Source: Comamonadaceae bacterium OTU4NAUVB1
GTDB taxonomy: Bacteria > Pseudomonadota > Gammaproteobacteria > Burkholderiales > Burkholderiaceae_C
Reading direction: 5' to 3'
NCBI GenBank assembly: GCA_024372625.1
Contig: CP099605.1
Coordinates: 186,001-250,000 of the forward strand
DNA: 64,000 nt
Every line of letters starts with the position of its first letter. Positions within the stretch are counted from its first letter, which is position 1. This document shows, one piece after another, positions 49,664-58,577 of this stretch. Made by a program: the position numbers and the translations under genes. The notes under the pieces are model-generated. The model was not told the DNA's origin, ran no database searches, and worked only from the letters and a program-made list of their open reading frames with translations.

Positions 49664-50541
49664 GCAAGACCTCCGACGCCCGCGCCGACACCGTCGGCAT
49701 GAGTTTCCTGGACTCCGTGCCGCGCAAGATGGTGACGGTGTACCTGCCGCTGGTGGTCTTCCTGATCGTGCTGCTGTTCCCGTTCTACTGGATGGCGATC
49801 ACCTCGGTGAAGCCCGACGCCGAGCTGCTCTCGCGCGACGGCAATCCGTTCTGGGTCATCACGCCGACGCTGGCGCACTTCCACAAGCTGCTGTTCCAGA
49901 CCGCCTACCCGCAGTGGCTGTGGAACACGGTGCTGGTGTCGGTGGTCTCGACCTTCGTCTCGCTGGCGGCGTCGGTGTTCGCGGCCTACGCCATCGAGCG
50001 GCTGCGGTTCTCCGGCGCCAAGCACGTCGGGCTGGGGATCTTCCTGGCCTACATGGTGCCGCCGTCGATCCTGTTCATCCCGCTGGCCAACGTGGTGTTC
50101 AACCTCGGCCTGTTCGACACGCGCTGGGCGCTGATCCTCACCTACCCGACCTTCCTGATCCCGTTCTGCACCTGGCTGCTGATGGGCTACTTCCGCTCCA
50201 TCCCGGCCGAGCTGGAGGAATGCGCCCTCATCGACGGCGCCAACCGCTGGCAGATCCTGGTGAAGATCGTGCTGCCGCTGGCGGTGCCGGGCCTGATCTC
50301 GGCCGGCATCTTCGCCTTCACGCTGTCGTGGAACGAGTTCATCTACGCGCTCACCTTCATCTCCTCGTCGGAGGTCAAGACGCTGCCCGTGGGCGTGGTG
50401 ACAGAGCTGGTGCAGGGCGACGTCTACCAGTGGGGGCCGCTGATGGCCGGGGCCCTGCTGGGCTCGCTGCCGGTGGCGTTCATCTACTCGTTCTTCGTCG
50501 AGTACTACGTCTCGGGCATGACGGGGTCGGTCAAGGAGTGA
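49660..50541 (+). CDS. Sugar ABC transporter permease (MalG/UgpE type)
   Basis: The 293-residue second permease of the importer has six helices, beginning with [22 protein letters not shown], and the EAA loop [21 protein letters not shown]. Further features are [19 protein letters not shown] and [11 protein letters not shown], the last typical of MalG-like subunits. It overlaps the first permease by 4 bp (ATGA). It completes the importer; no catabolic gene follows on this strand. The short intergenic region downstream contains CCGGCGC-G-GCGCCGG, a GC palindrome without a T tract. Confidence 0.95.
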   Translation: MSKTSDARADTVGMSFLDSVPRKMVTVYLPLVVFLIVLLFPFYWMAITSVKPDAELLSRDGNPFWVITPTLAHFHKLLFQTAYPQWLWNTVLVSVVSTFVSLAASVFAAYAIERLRFSGAKHVGLGIFLAYMVPPSILFIPLANVVFNLGLFDTRWALILTYPTFLIPFCTWLLMGYFRSIPAELEECALIDGANRWQILVKIVLPLAVPGLISAGIFAFTLSWNEFIYALTFISSSEVKTLPVGVVTELVQGDVYQWGPLMAGALLGSLPVAFIYSFFVEYYVSGMTGSVKE

Positions 50542-50611
50542 GCCCCGCCGGCGCGGCGCCGGGCAAAACCTCGCGCCGGCAAGCGTTTTCCGGGCGGCGG
50601 ATGATGGGCGC

Positions 50612-51628
50612 ATGACCACGCCGTCCACCCCGTCCACTCCGCTGTCCATCCTCGATCTCTCCCCGGTCTGCGAAGGCAGCACCCCCGCCCAGTCGTTCCG
50701 CAATTCGCTCTCGCTCGCGCAGCACGGCGAGCGCCTGGGCTACCGCCGCTACTGGCTCGCCGAACACCACGGCATGCCCGGCATCGCCAGCGCGGCGACG
50801 TCGGTGCTGCTGGCGAACATCGGCGCGGGCACCTCGACCATCCGCATCGGCGCGGGCGGCGTGATGCTGCCCAACCACTCGCCGCTGGTGATCGCCGAGC
50901 AGTTCGGCACGCTCGAATCGCTCTATCCCGGGCGCATCGACCTCGGCCTGGGCCGCGCGCCGGGCTCCGACCAGCGCACCGCGCAGGCCCTGCGGCGCGA
51001 CCTGCAGTCCGACGCCGACCAGTTTCCGCAGGACGTGATCGAGCTGATGGACTTCATGAGCGAGTCGCCGCGCCAGTCGGTGCTGGCGGTGCCGGGCCGC
51101 GGCCTGAAGGTGCCGGTCTGGATCCTCGGTTCGAGCACCTTCGGCGCCCAGCTCGCCGCCCACCTGGGCCTGCCCTATGCCTTCGCGTCGCACTTCGCGC
51201 CGCAGCAGATGATGCAGGCCGTGCGCCTCTACCGCGAGACCTTCAAGCCCTCGGCCCAGCTGGCCCGCCCGTACGTGATGCTGGGCTTCAACGTGTTCGC
51301 GGCCGACACCGACGCCGAGGCGCAGTTCCAGGCCAGCTCGTGGCAGCAGGCCTTCGTCAACCTGCGCAGCGGCCGGCCGGGCCGCCTGCCGCCGCCGGTG
51401 CGGGGCTACCGCGAGAACGTCGGGCCTGGCGAGCGCACGCTGCTGGACTCGGTGCTGTCGTGTTCGGCCGTGGGTGCGCCGGAGACGGTGCGCGAACAGC
51501 TCGCCGCGTTCGTCGAGCGCACCGGCGCGGACGAGCTGATGGTGACCTCGCAGGTGTTCGACCACGCGGCGCGGCTGCGCTCCTACGAGATCCTGGCGAG
51601 CGTGCAGCAGGAACTGGCGCCGGCCTGA
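50612..51628 (+). CDS. LLM-class flavin-dependent oxidoreductase
   Basis: A 338-residue luciferase-like TIM-barrel protein of the single-subunit MsnO8/YhbW-type family. It has [21 protein letters not shown] at the start, [57 protein letters not shown] and [29 protein letters not shown], all typical for these FMN-using proteins. The actual substrate is unknown; relatives include E. coli YhbW. It stands alone, 70 bp after the importer, and converges with the deacetylase gene with 10 bp between stops. Confidence 0.93.
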   Translation: MTTPSTPSTPLSILDLSPVCEGSTPAQSFRNSLSLAQHGERLGYRRYWLAEHHGMPGIASAATSVLLANIGAGTSTIRIGAGGVMLPNHSPLVIAEQFGTLESLYPGRIDLGLGRAPGSDQRTAQALRRDLQSDADQFPQDVIELMDFMSESPRQSVLAVPGRGLKVPVWILGSSTFGAQLAAHLGLPYAFASHFAPQQMMQAVRLYRETFKPSAQLARPYVMLGFNVFAADTDAEAQFQASSWQQAFVNLRSGRPGRLPPPVRGYRENVGPGERTLLDSVLSCSAVGAPETVREQLAAFVERTGADELMVTSQVFDHAARLRSYEILASVQQELAPA

Positions 51629-51638
51629 GCGCCCCCGT

Positions 51639-52547
51639 TCAGCGCGCGCCGTCGAAGCGCGCCAGCACGACACCGTGCCGTCGCAGGCTGTCGCCGAAGG
51701 CGTCCGAGGCGAGGTAGTCGAACTCCACCACGCGCTGCGCCGCGATGGCGTCGCCCGTGACGATCGACGTCGCCGGGTGGCACATCATCAGCGTGCCGTC
51801 GGGGCTGCCGGCGAGCCAGCGGTCCATGTGGCGACCGTAGTCGGCCGGGGTGGGGGCGTCGAAGCCGTAGACGCCGGCGAAGCCGGTGTTGTGGGGGATG
51901 CCCAGCCGGTCGAGCCGGCGGCGCAATTCCCAGCCGCCCAGCACGGCCAGCACGCCGGCCTTGCCCACGCCCCAGGCCCGCCGCGCCGGCACCGTGGCGC
52001 GCACGGCGGGCATCGCCGCCGCGTCCGCCGCGACGCCATACCGCTCGGCCAGCACGTCGAGCAGGGCGTCGCGCACTCTGGGCAGCTGGTGGACGTGCTG
52101 GTGGCCGTCGATGAAATCCGGGGCCCGGCCCATGGCCTGCTCGAAGGCGTCGAGCTGGCGCACGACCGAACGGCGCGCATCGGCCTTTCCGAGACGGCGC
52201 GCATAGGTGTCGCGCAGCACGGCGACGAGCGTCGGCGCGGCGCCGCCATGGCCTTCGGTGAGGTTGAGGTGCAGACCGGTCGCCAAGCCCGGCGGCGCAT
52301 CGGCGCGCAGTCCGCGCGCGGATTCGGCCCAGCGCGGCGAGGTCGTCATGCAGCTGGTCGCGCCCAGCCGGCCCTGGTGCGCCAGGCGCAGCACCGCGTC
52401 GTCGACGGCCGGATGCAGCGCGAAGTCGTCGGCGCACAGCGCGATGCGTGTGGGCGACCGGGGGGCCGCGCCGTCCGGCCGCGGGCCCGCGTGCGCGGCG
52501 CCGGTCCCGGCCGGGGGCGCGTCCCGGTCCGGGCGTTCAGACGGCAT
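51639..52547 (-). CDS. ChbG/HpnK (YdjC) family carbohydrate deacetylase, NaxD-like
   Basis: The 302-residue protein has the metal-dependent deacetylase motifs of the YdjC family: IALCADDFALHPAVDDAV (Asp-Asp), TGLHLNLTEG (His ligand), FIDGHQHVHQLPRV (His ligands) and LMMCHPATS. The family includes ChbG (chito-oligosaccharides), HpnK (hopanoids) and Francisella NaxD, which removes the acetyl group from undecaprenyl-phosphate-GalNAc before the sugar is moved to lipid A. The start at 52547 overlaps the glycosyltransferase stop by 11 bp, so the two are coupled; an upstream ATG at 52586 is possible. The pairing with a GtrB-like enzyme makes a NaxD-like role the best guess. Confidence 0.87.
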   Translation of the reverse strand: MPSERPDRDAPPAGTGAAHAGPRPDGAAPRSPTRIALCADDFALHPAVDDAVLRLAHQGRLGATSCMTTSPRWAESARGLRADAPPGLATGLHLNLTEGHGGAAPTLVAVLRDTYARRLGKADARRSVVRQLDAFEQAMGRAPDFIDGHQHVHQLPRVRDALLDVLAERYGVAADAAAMPAVRATVPARRAWGVGKAGVLAVLGGWELRRRLDRLGIPHNTGFAGVYGFDAPTPADYGRHMDRWLAGSPDGTLMMCHPATSIVTGDAIAAQRVVEFDYLASDAFGDSLRRHGVVLARFDGAR

Positions 52548-53736
52548 GCGTCGGGCCGCCGTCGCCCCGCGCGGCGTCGCGCGCACGGGGCGCGGCGTGC
52601 GGCTCCGAGCGGGGCCGCGACGTCTGCGGGTGCGGTTGCGGATGGGGGTGGTGCGCGTCGGTCAGTGGGCTGTGGTCGAGGTCCTCGGCCAGCAGGTAGA
52701 GCGGGCGGCGCTTGACCTCGACGTAGATGCGCCCGATGTACTCGCCCAGGATGCCGATCGACAGCAGCTGGACGCCGGAGAACAGCATCAGGCCGGCGGC
52801 CAGGGTCGGCCAGCCCTGCAGCGGGTTGCCGTACATCCAGGCGCCCACGGCGATGTAGAGGCCGTAGCAGATCGCCAGGAACGAGATGATCAGCCCGGCC
52901 GCGCTCCACACCCGCAGGGGCAGCGAACTGAAGGAGGTCAGGCCCTCGAGCGCCAGCATGCCCAGGCCGCGCAGGCTGAAGCTCGATTCGCCGCCGCGCC
53001 GCGCGTCGGGCGTGAAGGGCAGGGCCACCGAGCGGAAGCCGACCCAGGCGTAGAGCCCCTTCATGAAGCGGTTGCGCTCGGGCAGGCGGCGCAGCGCGTC
53101 GACCACCTTGCGGTCCATCCAGCGGAAGTCGCCCGCGTGCTTGGGGATGTGGACCGAGCTGCCCATGCGCAGCAGGCCGTAGAAGAGGTCGCTGCCGGCG
53201 CGCTTGCCCCACGACTCGGCGTCGCGCTCGGCGATGACGCCGTAGACCATGTCGTAGCCGTCGCGCCAGAGCCGCGCCATCTCCGGCACGAGCGACAGCG
53301 GGTGCTGGAAGTCCGAATCGATCAGCAGCACCGCATTGCCGCGCGCGTGGGCGATACCGGCGGTCAGCGCCGCTTCCTTGCCGAAATTGCGCGACAGCTC
53401 CAGGTAGCGCACGCCCAGGGCCTCGGCGTGCGCGTGGGCGATCTCGCGCGTGGCGTCGCGGCTGCCGTCGTTGACGACGATGATCTCGACATCGGGCGTG
53501 AGGGCGGTCAGCGCGGCGTGCAGCGCGGCCAGGAACTCGGCCAGGTGGCCGGCCTCGTTGTAGGCCGGCACCACGCAGCTCAGGCGCAGCGTCTCGCGGC
53601 CGGTGGCGACGCCGGCCTTGCCGGAGGGCAGCGCGGCGAAGCCGGCGGGCGCGAAGGCATCGGCGAGCCGCGCGGCGTAGGAGGCACGGGAGACCGGGTC
53701 GGGCGAATCTTCCAGCGAAGGCGGATAGAAGGACAT
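52537..53736 (-). CDS. GT2 polyprenyl-phosphate glycosyltransferase (GtrB/ArnC/FlmF-like)
   Basis: A 399-residue inner-membrane enzyme that would load a sugar from a nucleotide donor onto undecaprenyl phosphate. The N-terminal GT-A domain shows LSCVVPAYNEAGHLAEFL, VEIIVVNDGSRDATREIA, ELSRNFGKEAALTAG, LLIDSDFQHPLSLVPEM and DFRWMDRKVVDAL. Two C-terminal helices follow (VWSAAGLIISFLAICYGLYI and LAAGLMLFSGVQLLSIGILG), then GEYIGRIYVEVKRRPLY. After that comes a 45-residue His/Pro-rich tail (HHPHPQPHPQ) not found in most relatives. The ATG at 53736 starts MSFYPPSLED. It shares an operon with the deacetylase and is divergent from the GT39 gene. Confidence 0.93.
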   Translation of the reverse strand: MSFYPPSLEDSPDPVSRASYAARLADAFAPAGFAALPSGKAGVATGRETLRLSCVVPAYNEAGHLAEFLAALHAALTALTPDVEIIVVNDGSRDATREIAHAHAEALGVRYLELSRNFGKEAALTAGIAHARGNAVLLIDSDFQHPLSLVPEMARLWRDGYDMVYGVIAERDAESWGKRAGSDLFYGLLRMGSSVHIPKHAGDFRWMDRKVVDALRRLPERNRFMKGLYAWVGFRSVALPFTPDARRGGESSFSLRGLGMLALEGLTSFSSLPLRVWSAAGLIISFLAICYGLYIAVGAWMYGNPLQGWPTLAAGLMLFSGVQLLSIGILGEYIGRIYVEVKRRPLYLLAEDLDHSPLTDAHHPHPQPHPQTSRPRSEPHAAPRARDAARGDGGPTHAV

Positions 53737-53889
53737 GTTCGTTCGTTTCGAGGGACGGGCGGGGCACGCGCGCCATGCGATGGAGATAATCCGCGCGCAC
53801 CGCGCCGTTCCGATGCCGGGCGGCCCCGATTGTCCTCGCTGACGCCCCGCCGGCCACCGCCCCGGGCCCTTTCCCCTGCCGCCTCCCCC

Positions 53890-55539
53890 ATGCGCCCTGA
53901 CCGCACCCGCCCTCCGCACGCCCTGTCGCCGGCCGCCGCCTTCGGGTGCTTCGCGCTCCTGCACGTCGCGCTCTGGACCCTGCTGCCGAGCCTGCTGGCC
54001 GCCAACCTGCCGCTGGACACCATCGAGGCCCTGAGCTGGGGCCGCGAGTGGCAGGCCGGCTACTACAAGCACCCGCCGGCCTCGGGCTGGCTGGCCGAGC
54101 TGTTCCGCTGGGGGTCCCTGGACTGGCCGCTGTTCCTGCTCTCGCAGCTCGCCATCGCCGCCGCCTTCTGGGCCGCCTGGGAGATCGCGCGGGACGTGCT
54201 GCCGCCGTGGACCGCGCTGGTGGCGGTGATGGCCCTCGAGGGCGTCAATTACTACAACCTCACCGGCCTGGAATTCAACGCCAACGTGGTGCAGTACCCG
54301 TGCTGGGCCATCGCCTCGCTGGCCTTCTGGCGCGCGGCGCGGCGCGCTCCGGGCACGGCGGGCGGCGCCGGCCTGGGCTGGTGGGTGCTGCTGGGGGTGG
54401 CGTGCGGTTTCGGGGCGCTGGGCAAGTACTCCTTCCTGACCCTGCCGGTGTCGATGGCGGTGGCGCTGATCGCGGTGCCGTCGCTGCGCGGCCACTGGCG
54501 CGGCGCCGGCCCCTGGCTGACCCTGGTCATCTCGCTGGCGATGTTCGCGCCGCACCTGGCGTGGGCGCACGCCAACGACTATCCGACGCTGCGCTATGCC
54601 ACCGGGCGCGCGATGGCGGCGGGTGGCGGCTCCGGCGGCGCGGTCGTCGCCCGCCTGAAGGACATCGCCGCCTTCCTGGGCGCGCAGGCGGGCTCGGTCG
54701 CGCCCCTGGCGCTGCTGCTGTGGATCGCCAACGGCTGGCGGCGACGCGGCGGCGGTGCCGTGGCTGGGAGTGCCGTGGCCGGTGGCGTCGCCGGGAACCG
54801 CGCGGCGGACGGCGGCGTCGCGCTGCGGGGCCGCGACGGCTGGCTGCTGCTGGCGATGGGCGGTGGGCCGCTCGCCATCTACCTGATCGCCGGCGCGGCC
54901 GGGGTGCACCTGCACGACATGTGGGGCTCGCCCCTGTTCCTGGTGATCGGGCCGGCGCTGGCGGCGGCGCTCGGCCTGCGGTTGCGGCACCCGAAGCGCT
55001 TCGCCTGGGCCTTCGCCGTCTGGACGCTGGTGCTGGTGCTGCTCTACGGGCTGATCGCCATCGGCGGGCCGCTCGCGCGCGGCCGGCTCTCGCGCATCCA
55101 CTACCCCGGGCGCGAACTGGCCGTGGACGTGGCGCAGGGCTGGCACCGGGCGGTCGGGTCGCAGGCGCCGTTGCGCATCGTCGCGGGCCATGCCTGGCCG
55201 GCGGGCAACGTGGCGCAGTACCTGCCGCCGCAGGCCGGCGGACGGCCCTCTGTGTACATCGACGCCGACCCCGGCCGCGCCGCCTGGCTCGACGACGCCG
55301 CGGTGCGGACGCGGGGCGCGGTGTTCGTGTGGGAGGCGGTGTCGGGCCAGGTGCTGGAGACGCCGCCGGTCCTGCCGCCGGCGGACTGGTCGGCGCGCTT
55401 TCCGGGCCTGCGGGTGCAGCCGCCGCTGCACCTGACGGCGCGGCGTTTCGGCCGGCCCTTCGAGGTCACGGTCGGCTGGGCGATCCTGCCGCCGGCCGGC
55501 GATACGATGCCCGCCGAGACCACCGGACCGGCGCGCTGA
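53890..55539 (+). CDS. GT39 family glycosyltransferase (ArnT-like, GT-C fold)
   Basis: A 549-residue polytopic membrane enzyme that would move a sugar from polyprenyl phosphate to an acceptor on the periplasmic side. Helices start at AAFGCFALLHVALWTLLPSLL; the first periplasmic loop has the ArnT/PMT-type DTIEALSWGREWQAGYYKHPP motif (catalytic Asp/Glu). Further helices include FLLSQLAIAAAFWAAW, ALVAVMALEGVNYYN, YSFLTLPVSMAVALIAVP and GGPLAIYLIAGAAGVHLHDMW. The C-terminal 130 residues form a soluble periplasmic domain. A Gly/Ala-rich linker (GGGAVAGSAVAGGVAG) splits the helical part. It lies 153 bp from the divergent GT2 gene. Lipid A is the likely acceptor. Confidence 0.9.
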   Translation: MRPDRTRPPHALSPAAAFGCFALLHVALWTLLPSLLAANLPLDTIEALSWGREWQAGYYKHPPASGWLAELFRWGSLDWPLFLLSQLAIAAAFWAAWEIARDVLPPWTALVAVMALEGVNYYNLTGLEFNANVVQYPCWAIASLAFWRAARRAPGTAGGAGLGWWVLLGVACGFGALGKYSFLTLPVSMAVALIAVPSLRGHWRGAGPWLTLVISLAMFAPHLAWAHANDYPTLRYATGRAMAAGGGSGGAVVARLKDIAAFLGAQAGSVAPLALLLWIANGWRRRGGGAVAGSAVAGGVAGNRAADGGVALRGRDGWLLLAMGGGPLAIYLIAGAAGVHLHDMWGSPLFLVIGPALAAALGLRLRHPKRFAWAFAVWTLVLVLLYGLIAIGGPLARGRLSRIHYPGRELAVDVAQGWHRAVGSQAPLRIVAGHAWPAGNVAQYLPPQAGGRPSVYIDADPGRAAWLDDAAVRTRGAVFVWEAVSGQVLETPPVLPPADWSARFPGLRVQPPLHLTARRFGRPFEVTVGWAILPPAGDTMPAETTGPAR

Positions 55540-55895
55540 CCGGCAAAAAGCGATCTGCTGTGGCAGATGCGGCACAAAGAAGCAAGGGCATTGACCTCAA
55601 ATTTGAGGATCGATAGGACTTTAGTAGTGCCCTTTATACAATTGTTCACGGTCTAAGGACCGATGCCAAGCATTCGGCTCCCGTCGAGCCGCTGCGCAAC
55701 GACACCAGGTCGCCGCGATGCTTGTTCCTCCCCCTGCATGCGATGCCATGCATTCCACCCCGCGCCCTGACCGGCGGCGGCTCCGGCAGTTCGGGCTCGG
55801 CCCTGCGCGGAACCGCCCCATGTCGCGGATGCCTGGACCTCCGGCGCCCGCCGGGGTCGCGGCGACGCCCATGCCGAAAGGTTCGACCAACGAAG
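55540..55895. other. AT-richer intergenic region before the second glycosyltransferase
   Basis: This 356-bp gap has no convincing gene on either strand. Its first 130 bp are clearly less GC-rich than the surroundings. They hold a 6-bp hairpin (ATCTGC at 55553-55558 with GCAGAT at 55563-55568) next to AAAAA at 55545-55549, which would resemble a weak leftward terminator, and the palindrome described separately. A TATACA (55635-55640) and the small hairpin CGGTC-TAAG-GACCG (about 55649-55662) follow. The last 200 bp are GC-rich and carry several short open frames without protein-like sequence. No terminal repeats or transposase remnants were found. Confidence 0.6.
55591..55619 (+). promoter_or_regulatory. 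Candidate promoter with palindromic operator CCTCAAATTTGAGG
   Basis: TTGACC (55591-55596, five of six matches to the -35 consensus) is followed by a perfect 14-bp palindrome CCTCAAATTTGAGG (55595-55608) that overlaps it, and 17 bp after the -35 by a poor -10 (TAGGAC, 55614-55619). The arrangement is that of a promoter blocked by a dimeric regulator. The next gene in the plus direction is the GT-C gene at 55896. Confidence 0.5.
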
Positions 55896-57506
55896 ATGCA
55901 AGCCGACCGCTCTGTGCCCCACTGGGAACCTCCGCACCTGCGACGCCGCACCGGGTGGCTGCTGCTGGCCGTCTGGCTGTCGCTGGTGCTGGCGCTGCTG
56001 ACGCGGCACGTGGTGTGGCGCGACGAGGTGCGCGCGCTGTCGCTGGCGCTGCAGGGCGAGGGGGTGCTGGGGATGCTGCGGGGGCTGCACGGGGAGGGCC
56101 ACCCCGCGCTGTGGTACCTGCTGCTGCGCGCGGGCGCCACGGTGGTGCCGGCGACGGCGCTGCTGCCGGTGGTCTCGGTGGCGGTGGCGGTGGCGGCGAT
56201 GGTGCTGCTGGTGCGGCGCTCGCCGTTCGGCGCGGTGCTGGTGGGGGTGTTCATGCTGGGGCGCCCGGCGCTCTACGAGTACTCGGTGATGGCGCGCAAC
56301 TACGGCATCGCCATGCTGCTGATGTTCGCGTTCGCCGCGCTCTACGAGCGCCATCGCGACCGGGGGGTGGCGCTGGGGGTGGTGCTGGCGCTGCTGGCCA
56401 ACTGCAACGTGCACTCGGCCATCCTGGCCGGGGCGCTGAGCCTGTTCTGGCTGCTCGACCTGCGCTGGCGCGGGGCGGGGCTGCGCGCGGGGGCGTGGCG
56501 CAACTTCTGGGTCAACGCCGCGCTGGCGGTGCTGGGGGTGGTGGTGTGCGCGGCCACCATCTACCCGCCCTTCAACGACGCCGCCCGCGTGGACGCGAGC
56601 GGCTGGAGCCTGGCGGCACTGGCCAAGGCCCTGCTGCTGCCCTCCATGGGCTTTCCCTACCTGTCGGGCCACGCGCTGGGCGAGTCGGTGCTGAGCGCCA
56701 CGCCGCTCTGGGGTCCGTCCCTGGAACGGGTCGTGCAGGCGGCGACGTCGCTGCTGATGGTGGGCAGCGTCCTTGGCCTCGCGGCGCGGCCTGCGGCGGT
56801 CGTCGCCGGCGGCATGGCGCTGCTGGGGCTGTCGGTGTTCTTCTCGCTCATCTACGTGGGCGACTACCGCCATCAGGCCGTCTGGCTGGTCTTCCTGCTG
56901 AGCCTCTACTGGATCGTGGGACGCGCGGCACCGGCGCCCGACCTCTCGCCCCTGCGGCGCCGGCTGAGCCGGGCCGGCCGCGTGTGCTTCTACCTGCTGC
57001 TGGCGCTGCAGATCGCCTCGAGCGCGTCCCGCGCGGTGTCGCTCTTCGCCGGCGAGGCGCCGGAGAGCCGCAGCCGCGATCTGGTGCGGCTCGTCGCGAG
57101 CCGGCCCGAACTGCGCGACGCCATCATCGTGGCCGACCCCGATTACCTGGTGGAATCGGTCGCCCACTACCTCCCCAACCGCACCTACCTGCTGCGCGAA
57201 CAGCGCTTCGGCAACGTCGTCATGTTCACGCGCAAGGCCCGCCTGGCGCTCGGCCTGGACGAGGTGCTGGCCGACGCGCGGCGCCTGCGCGCCGAGACGC
57301 AGCGCCCGGTGATCATCCTGCTCGCGCACCGCCTGGACGCGGCCGCGCCCGCGCCCGCGGCGACGGTGACCGAGGGCTACAACTGGACGTTCTCCACCAC
57401 GCCCGCGCAGGTGGCCGAATTCCTCTCGGCGACCCGGCGCCTGGCGAGCTTCGGGCCCGTCTGCTGCACCGACGAGACCTTCGACGTCCACCTGCTGGAC
57501 CGCTGA
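55896..57506 (+). CDS. Polytopic GT-C fold glycosyltransferase-like membrane protein
   Basis: The 536-residue protein has around ten helices and resembles GT39/GT-C enzymes in layout. The first helix (GWLLLAVWLSLVLALL) is followed by HVVWRDEVRALSLALQG, where the D-E pair sits where the catalytic acidic residues of GT-C enzymes lie, then EGHPALWYLLLRAGA. The C-terminal 130 residues form a soluble domain (SRDLVRLVASRPELRDAIIVADPDYLVE). The family is not one I can name. The ATG at 55896 gives a short basic N-terminus; earlier in-frame starts would add a Pro/Arg-rich leader that is not protein-like. It leads the UbiA-HAD-GtrA run, so it may use the lipid-linked sugar made there. Confidence 0.78.
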   Translation: MQADRSVPHWEPPHLRRRTGWLLLAVWLSLVLALLTRHVVWRDEVRALSLALQGEGVLGMLRGLHGEGHPALWYLLLRAGATVVPATALLPVVSVAVAVAAMVLLVRRSPFGAVLVGVFMLGRPALYEYSVMARNYGIAMLLMFAFAALYERHRDRGVALGVVLALLANCNVHSAILAGALSLFWLLDLRWRGAGLRAGAWRNFWVNAALAVLGVVVCAATIYPPFNDAARVDASGWSLAALAKALLLPSMGFPYLSGHALGESVLSATPLWGPSLERVVQAATSLLMVGSVLGLAARPAAVVAGGMALLGLSVFFSLIYVGDYRHQAVWLVFLLSLYWIVGRAAPAPDLSPLRRRLSRAGRVCFYLLLALQIASSASRAVSLFAGEAPESRSRDLVRLVASRPELRDAIIVADPDYLVESVAHYLPNRTYLLREQRFGNVVMFTRKARLALGLDEVLADARRLRAETQRPVIILLAHRLDAAAPAPAATVTEGYNWTFSTTPAQVAEFLSATRRLASFGPVCCTDETFDVHLLDR

Positions 57507-57587
57507 CAGGCACCGGCATTCCCCTCGTTTCCCGTCTCCTCCACTTCATCAGGCCCCCCGCCATCACCCATGGAAAAAGGACTCCCC

Positions 57588-58577
57588 ATGCAACAGCCCC
57601 ACCTGAGCGCCGGTCTGCCGCCCCCGAAACGGGCCGGCGGATTCAAGGACTACCTGGCGATCGCGCGCCTGGACCACAGCACCAAGCACATCTTCATCGT
57701 GCCGGGCATCGTGCTGGCGTTCGTCCTGCGCGGCGTCCACAACCAGGACCTGGCACTGCACGTGGTCCTGGGGCTGGTGGTGGCGGTGTGCATCGCCTCG
57801 GCCAACTACGTCATCAACGAGTGGCTCGACCGCGAATCCGACAAGCACCACCCCACCAAGTCCAAGCGCTCCGCCGTGCAGACGCAGCTCTCCGGCGGCT
57901 GGGTGCTGGTCGAATGGCTGTGCTTCGTCACCGTGGGACTGGTCTGCGCCTGGCTCTCGAGCTGGACGATGCTGGGCGTCGCGGTGCTGTTCGCGCTGCA
58001 GGGCGTGGTCTACAACGTGCCGGGCATCCGCACCAAGGACAAGGCCTACCTCGACGTCGTCTCGGAGTCCATCAACAACCCGCTGCGCCTGATGATCGGC
58101 TGGGCCATGGTCGATGCGACGACGCTGCCGCCGGGCTCGGTCATCCTGTCGTACTGGCTGGGCGGGGCGTTCCTGATGGCGGCCAAGCGCCTGTCGGAGT
58201 ACCGCGAGATCGTCGCCTCGCACGGCCGCGACCTGCTGGTGCGCTATCGCGCGAGCTTCGCCGGCTACAGCGAGACCGCGCTGACGGTCTCGTGCTTCGT
58301 CTACGCCATGCTCTCGGCGTTCTTCCTGGCGGTGTTCCTGCTGAAGTACCGCATCGAGTACATCCTGCTGATGCCGCTGATCGTGGCGCTGTTCGGCCAC
58401 TACCTGGCCCTGTCGATGCAGCCCGGATCGTCGGCCCAGAAGCCGGAGAAGCTGTTCCGCGAGCGCGGCCTGCTCACGATGATGGTCGTGCTCGGCCTGG
58501 GCTTCCTGGCCGCCACCTTCGTCGATTCGCCGTTCCTGGAGTCTTTCACGGACCAGCAGTTCATCGACCTGCGATGA
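57588..58577 (+). CDS. UbiA family prenyltransferase, decaprenyl-phosphate phosphoribosyltransferase-like
   Basis: A 329-residue inner-membrane enzyme with eight or nine helices. The first acidic motif is NEWLDRESDKHHPTKSKR: N-x3-D-x3-D followed by HPTK-x-KR, the pattern of DPPR synthase (mycobacterial Rv3806c), which transfers phosphoribose from PRPP to decaprenyl phosphate. The second acidic motif lies in YNVPGIRTKDKAYLDVVSE. UbiA, MenA and protohaem prenyltransferases lack the HPTK segment. The ATG at 57588 has AAAGGA 6 bp before it, whereas the ATG at 57570 has none, so the shorter form (MQQPHLSAG) is chosen. The HAD phosphatase gene overlaps by 4 bp. Confidence 0.85.
   Translation: MQQPHLSAGLPPPKRAGGFKDYLAIARLDHSTKHIFIVPGIVLAFVLRGVHNQDLALHVVLGLVVAVCIASANYVINEWLDRESDKHHPTKSKRSAVQTQLSGGWVLVEWLCFVTVGLVCAWLSSWTMLGVAVLFALQGVVYNVPGIRTKDKAYLDVVSESINNPLRLMIGWAMVDATTLPPGSVILSYWLGGAFLMAAKRLSEYREIVASHGRDLLVRYRASFAGYSETALTVSCFVYAMLSAFFLAVFLLKYRIEYILLMPLIVALFGHYLALSMQPGSSAQKPEKLFRERGLLTMMVVLGLGFLAATFVDSPFLESFTDQQFIDLR

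Noticed and set aside
50542..50611. GC palindrome CCGGCGC-G-GCGCCGG as a terminator after the importer
   Set aside because: There is no T tract, and the palindrome leaves no loop unless the stem is shortened.
55540..55895. Possible insertion sequence remnant
   Set aside because: No terminal inverted repeats, no target duplication and no transposase-like frame were found.
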